Positions 62,213 to 64,000 of a DNA stretch of 64,000 nucleotides are shown piece by piece. The notes beneath the pieces are model-generated. The model was not told the DNA's origin. It did no database searches and was given only the letters and a program-made list of their open reading frames with translations. Origin of the DNA: Ricordea florida (taxonomy: Eukaryota; Cnidaria; Anthozoa; Corallimorpharia; Ricordeidae); assembly GCA_949710005.1 (NCBI GenBank), contig OX453272.1, positions 21,055,929 to 21,119,928 on the forward strand, in the 5' to 3' direction. Numbering within the stretch: the stretch's first letter is position 1; every line of letters begins with the position of its first letter. Position numbers and translations under genes: made by a program.

Positions 62213-64000
62213 ACAGTGTAATTTCTCAAAATCAGCCCGTACGGTCGCGTAAGCGTTAGTGTACAAAAGGTACTCTACTTGAAAGGGCCATTTCTCGGGT
62301 TGTACTGAACCGATTTGAGTGAGCCATAGATCAAAATTTAGCTAAGAAGATGTAGATTGTGTGATATAATTTTCAGAGGGGTTTACTTAGCCGTATTTGA
62401 GAACGAGCTATTCTAAAACAGTGTAATTTCTCAAAATCAGCCCGTACGGTCGCGTAAGCGTTAGTGTACAAAAGGTACTCTACTTGAAAGGGCCATTTCT
62501 CGGGTTGTACTGAACCGATTTGAGTGAGCCATAGATCAAAATTTAGCTAAGAAGATATAAATTGTGTGATATAATTTTCAGAGGGGTTTACTTAGCCGTT
62601 TTTGAGAACGAGCTATTCTAAAAGAGTGTAATTTCTCAAAATCAGCCCGTACGGTCGCGTAAGCGTTAGTGTACAAAAGGTACTCTACTTGAAAGGGCCA
62701 TTTCTCGGGTTGTACTGAACCGATTTGAGTGAGCCATAGATCAAAATTTAGCTAAGAAGATATAAATTGTGTGATATAATTTTCAGAGGGGTTTACTTAG
62801 CCGTTTTTGAGAACGAGCTATTCTAAAAGAGTGTAATTTCTCAAAATCAGCCCGTACGGTAGCGTAAGCGTTAGTGTACAAAAGGTAGTCTACTTGAAAG
62901 GGCCATTTCTCGGGTTGTACTGAACCGATTTGAGTGAGCCATAGATCAAAATTTAGCTAAGAAGATGTAGATTGTGTGATATAATTTTCAGAGGGGTTTA
63001 CTTAGCCGTATTTGAGAACGAGCTATTCTAAAACAGTGTAATTTCTCAAAATCAGCCCGTACGGTCGCGTAAGCGTTAGTGTACAAAAGGTACTCTACTT
63101 GAAAGGGCCATTTCTCGGGTTGTACTGAACCGATTTGAGTGAGCCATAGATCAAAATTTAGCTAAGAAGATATAAATTGTGTGATATAATTTTCAGAGGG
63201 GTTTACTTAGCCGTTTTTGAGAACGAGCTATTCTAAAAGAGTGTAATTTCTCAAAATCAGCCCGTACGGTAGCGTAAGCGTTAGTGTACAAAAGGTAGTC
63301 TACTTGAAAGGGCCATTTCTCGGGTTGTACTGAACCGATTTGAGTGAGCCATAGATCAAAATTTAGCTAAGAAGATGTAGATTGTGTGATATAATTTTCA
63401 GAGGGGTTTACTTAGCCGTTTTTGAGAACGAGCTATTCTAAAACAGTGTAATTTCTCAAAATCAGCCCGTACGGTCGCGTAAGCGTTAGTGTACAAAAGG
63501 TAGTCTACTTGAAAGGGCCATTTCTCGGGTTGTACTGAACCGATTTGAGTGAGCCATAGATCAAAATTTAGCTAAGAAGATGTAGATTGTGTGATATAAT
63601 TTTCAGAGGGGTTTACTTAGCCGTTTTTGAGAACGAGCTATTCTAAAACAGTGTAATTTCTCAAAATCAGCCCGTACGGTCGCGTAAGCGTTAGTGTACA
63701 AAAGGTAGTCTACTTGAAAGGGCCATTTCTCGGGTTGTACTGAACCGATTTGAGTGAGCCATAGATCAAAATTTAGCTAAGAAGATGTAGATTGTGTGAT
63801 ATAATTTTCAGAGGGGTTTACTTAGCCGTTTTTGAGAACGAGCTATTCTAAAACAGTGTAATTTCTCAAAATCAGCCCGTACGGTAGCGTAAGCGTTAGT
63901 GTACAAAAGGTAGTCTACTTGAAAGGGCCATTTCTCGGGTTGTACTGAACCCACTTGAGTGAGCCATAGATCAAAATTTAGCTAAGAAGATGTAGATTGT
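62213..64000 (+). repeat. Copy of 58320-60107 at 19 monomers (3893 bp), runs off the right end
   Basis: The order 'ggtactct', 'gccgtatttgag', two 'gatataaatt' monomers, 'gccgtatttgag', 'gatataaatt' with 'ggtagcg', two near-consensus monomers and a monomer ending 'gaacccacttgag' is the same in both places. 'ggtactct' pairs 58376 with 62269 and 'accca' pairs about 60056 with 63949. The spacing is 3893 bp, 19 x 205 minus the two single-base deletions that lie between. The expected next monomer, of the 'agttgttttttag' class, lies beyond the window. The last 39 bp are a partial monomer. Confidence 0.82.

Larger units (their letters stand above)
60150..63085 (+). repeat. 7-mer higher-order repeat, 1434 bp, about two copies, with 204-bp monomers
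   Basis: The markers 'gatttagatt' (60301/61735), 'tttttaagaaag' with 'ctaaacag' (60551/61985), 'cgggctgtac' (about 60657/62091), 'gccgtatttgag' (about 60957/62391) and 'aaattgtg' after 'gata'/'gaca' (about 61125/62559) repeat at 1434 bp, which is 7 x 205 minus the one base missing from each unit. Differences include 'ggtagtct' against 'ggtactct' near 60836/62270 and 'gacataaatt' against 'gatataaatt' near 61325/62759. Confidence 0.85.
1..64000 (+). repeat. 205-bp satellite DNA array, 312 full monomers, head-to-tail
   Basis: The start motif 'agccatag' recurs every 205 bp from position 1 to 63962, always on the plus strand. Spot comparison of monomers shows mostly a handful of substitutions each; for example the first two monomers differ from the consensus at 2 and 3 positions. 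Counting along the lattice gives 307 monomers of 205 bp, three of 206 and two of 204, plus a 39-bp partial at the right end. No unique sequence, inversion, transposon or gene interrupts the array, and neither edge is in the window. Because 205 is not a multiple of 3, any reading frame passes through all three frames of the monomer within 615 bp and meets stops, so the array is non-coding. Eukaryotic satellites of this size are typical of centromeric or pericentromeric heterochromatin; that location is inferred, not shown. Confidence 0.98.

Noticed and set aside
1..64000. CRISPR-like array
   Set aside because: The repeats are contiguous 205-bp units with no unique spacers, and no cas-like gene is present. 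The structure is satellite DNA.
1..64000. Transposon, retroelement or viral remnant
   Set aside because: No terminal repeats, target-site duplications or coding remnants interrupt the lattice, and monomer phase is continuous from end to end.
1..64000. Telomeric repeat or ribosomal DNA spacer
   Set aside because: No runs of short telomere-type repeats and no recognisable rRNA sequence occur anywhere in the window.

Overview
The whole 64-kb window is one uninterrupted tandem satellite-DNA array. I see no gene, RNA gene, mobile element or unique sequence in it. The repeat unit is 205 bp, about 39.5% G+C. Taking 'agccatag' at position 1 as the monomer start, the window holds 312 complete monomers, all head-to-tail in the same orientation, plus 39 bp of a 313th (63962-64000). 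By stepping the start motif along the lattice I find 307 monomers of 205 bp, three of 206 bp (1026-1231, 11277-11482, 15583-15788) and two of 204 bp (60479-60682, 61913-62116). Between 15789 and 60478, 218 successive monomers keep the 205-bp lattice with no net gain or loss of a base.

Such an array, with higher-order repeats (HORs), indicates a eukaryotic chromosome, most likely a (peri)centromeric or other heterochromatic block. I do not recognise the satellite family and cannot name the species. The monomer keeps 9 CpG sites (about 7.7 expected from its base composition). This argues weakly for a lineage without heavy CpG methylation and decay, such as many invertebrates or fungi, but recent homogenisation could give the same picture.

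The information in this window lies in which variant monomers sit where. Shared diagnostic substitutions reveal overlapping higher-order duplications. From left to right they are: a leading block related to the later 19-mer family (1-1507); a 12-mer HOR of 2460 bp in 2.5 copies (1508-7663); a transition with a dimer repeat (7664-8960); a 19-mer HOR of 3896 bp in two copies, the second edited by +2 and -3 monomers (about 8960-16600); a 4-kb segment duplicated at 6560 bp (32 monomers; 16540-20575 and 23100-27135), overlapping a 13-mer HOR of 2665 bp (19770-25342); a 15-mer register of 3075 bp (about 24400-30465); an 8-mer of 1640 bp (30925-34284); a second 13-mer block of 2665 bp (33908-39519); 19/20-mer, 4-mer, 25-mer and 27-mer registers (39.2-53.8 kb); a 5-mer of 1025 bp (54870-56800); a 7-mer of 1434 bp containing the 204-bp monomers (60150-63085); and a 19-monomer-spaced copy of 58.3-60.1 kb that runs off the right end (62213-64000).

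This mosaic fits repeated unequal exchange or segmental amplification in units of whole monomers, with local homogenisation. Block boundaries were read by eye from diagnostic substitutions and may be off by one or two hundred bases. The only long open frame (65 codons, minus strand, 979-1176) is an artefact of a one-base insertion in one monomer and is not annotated as a gene.
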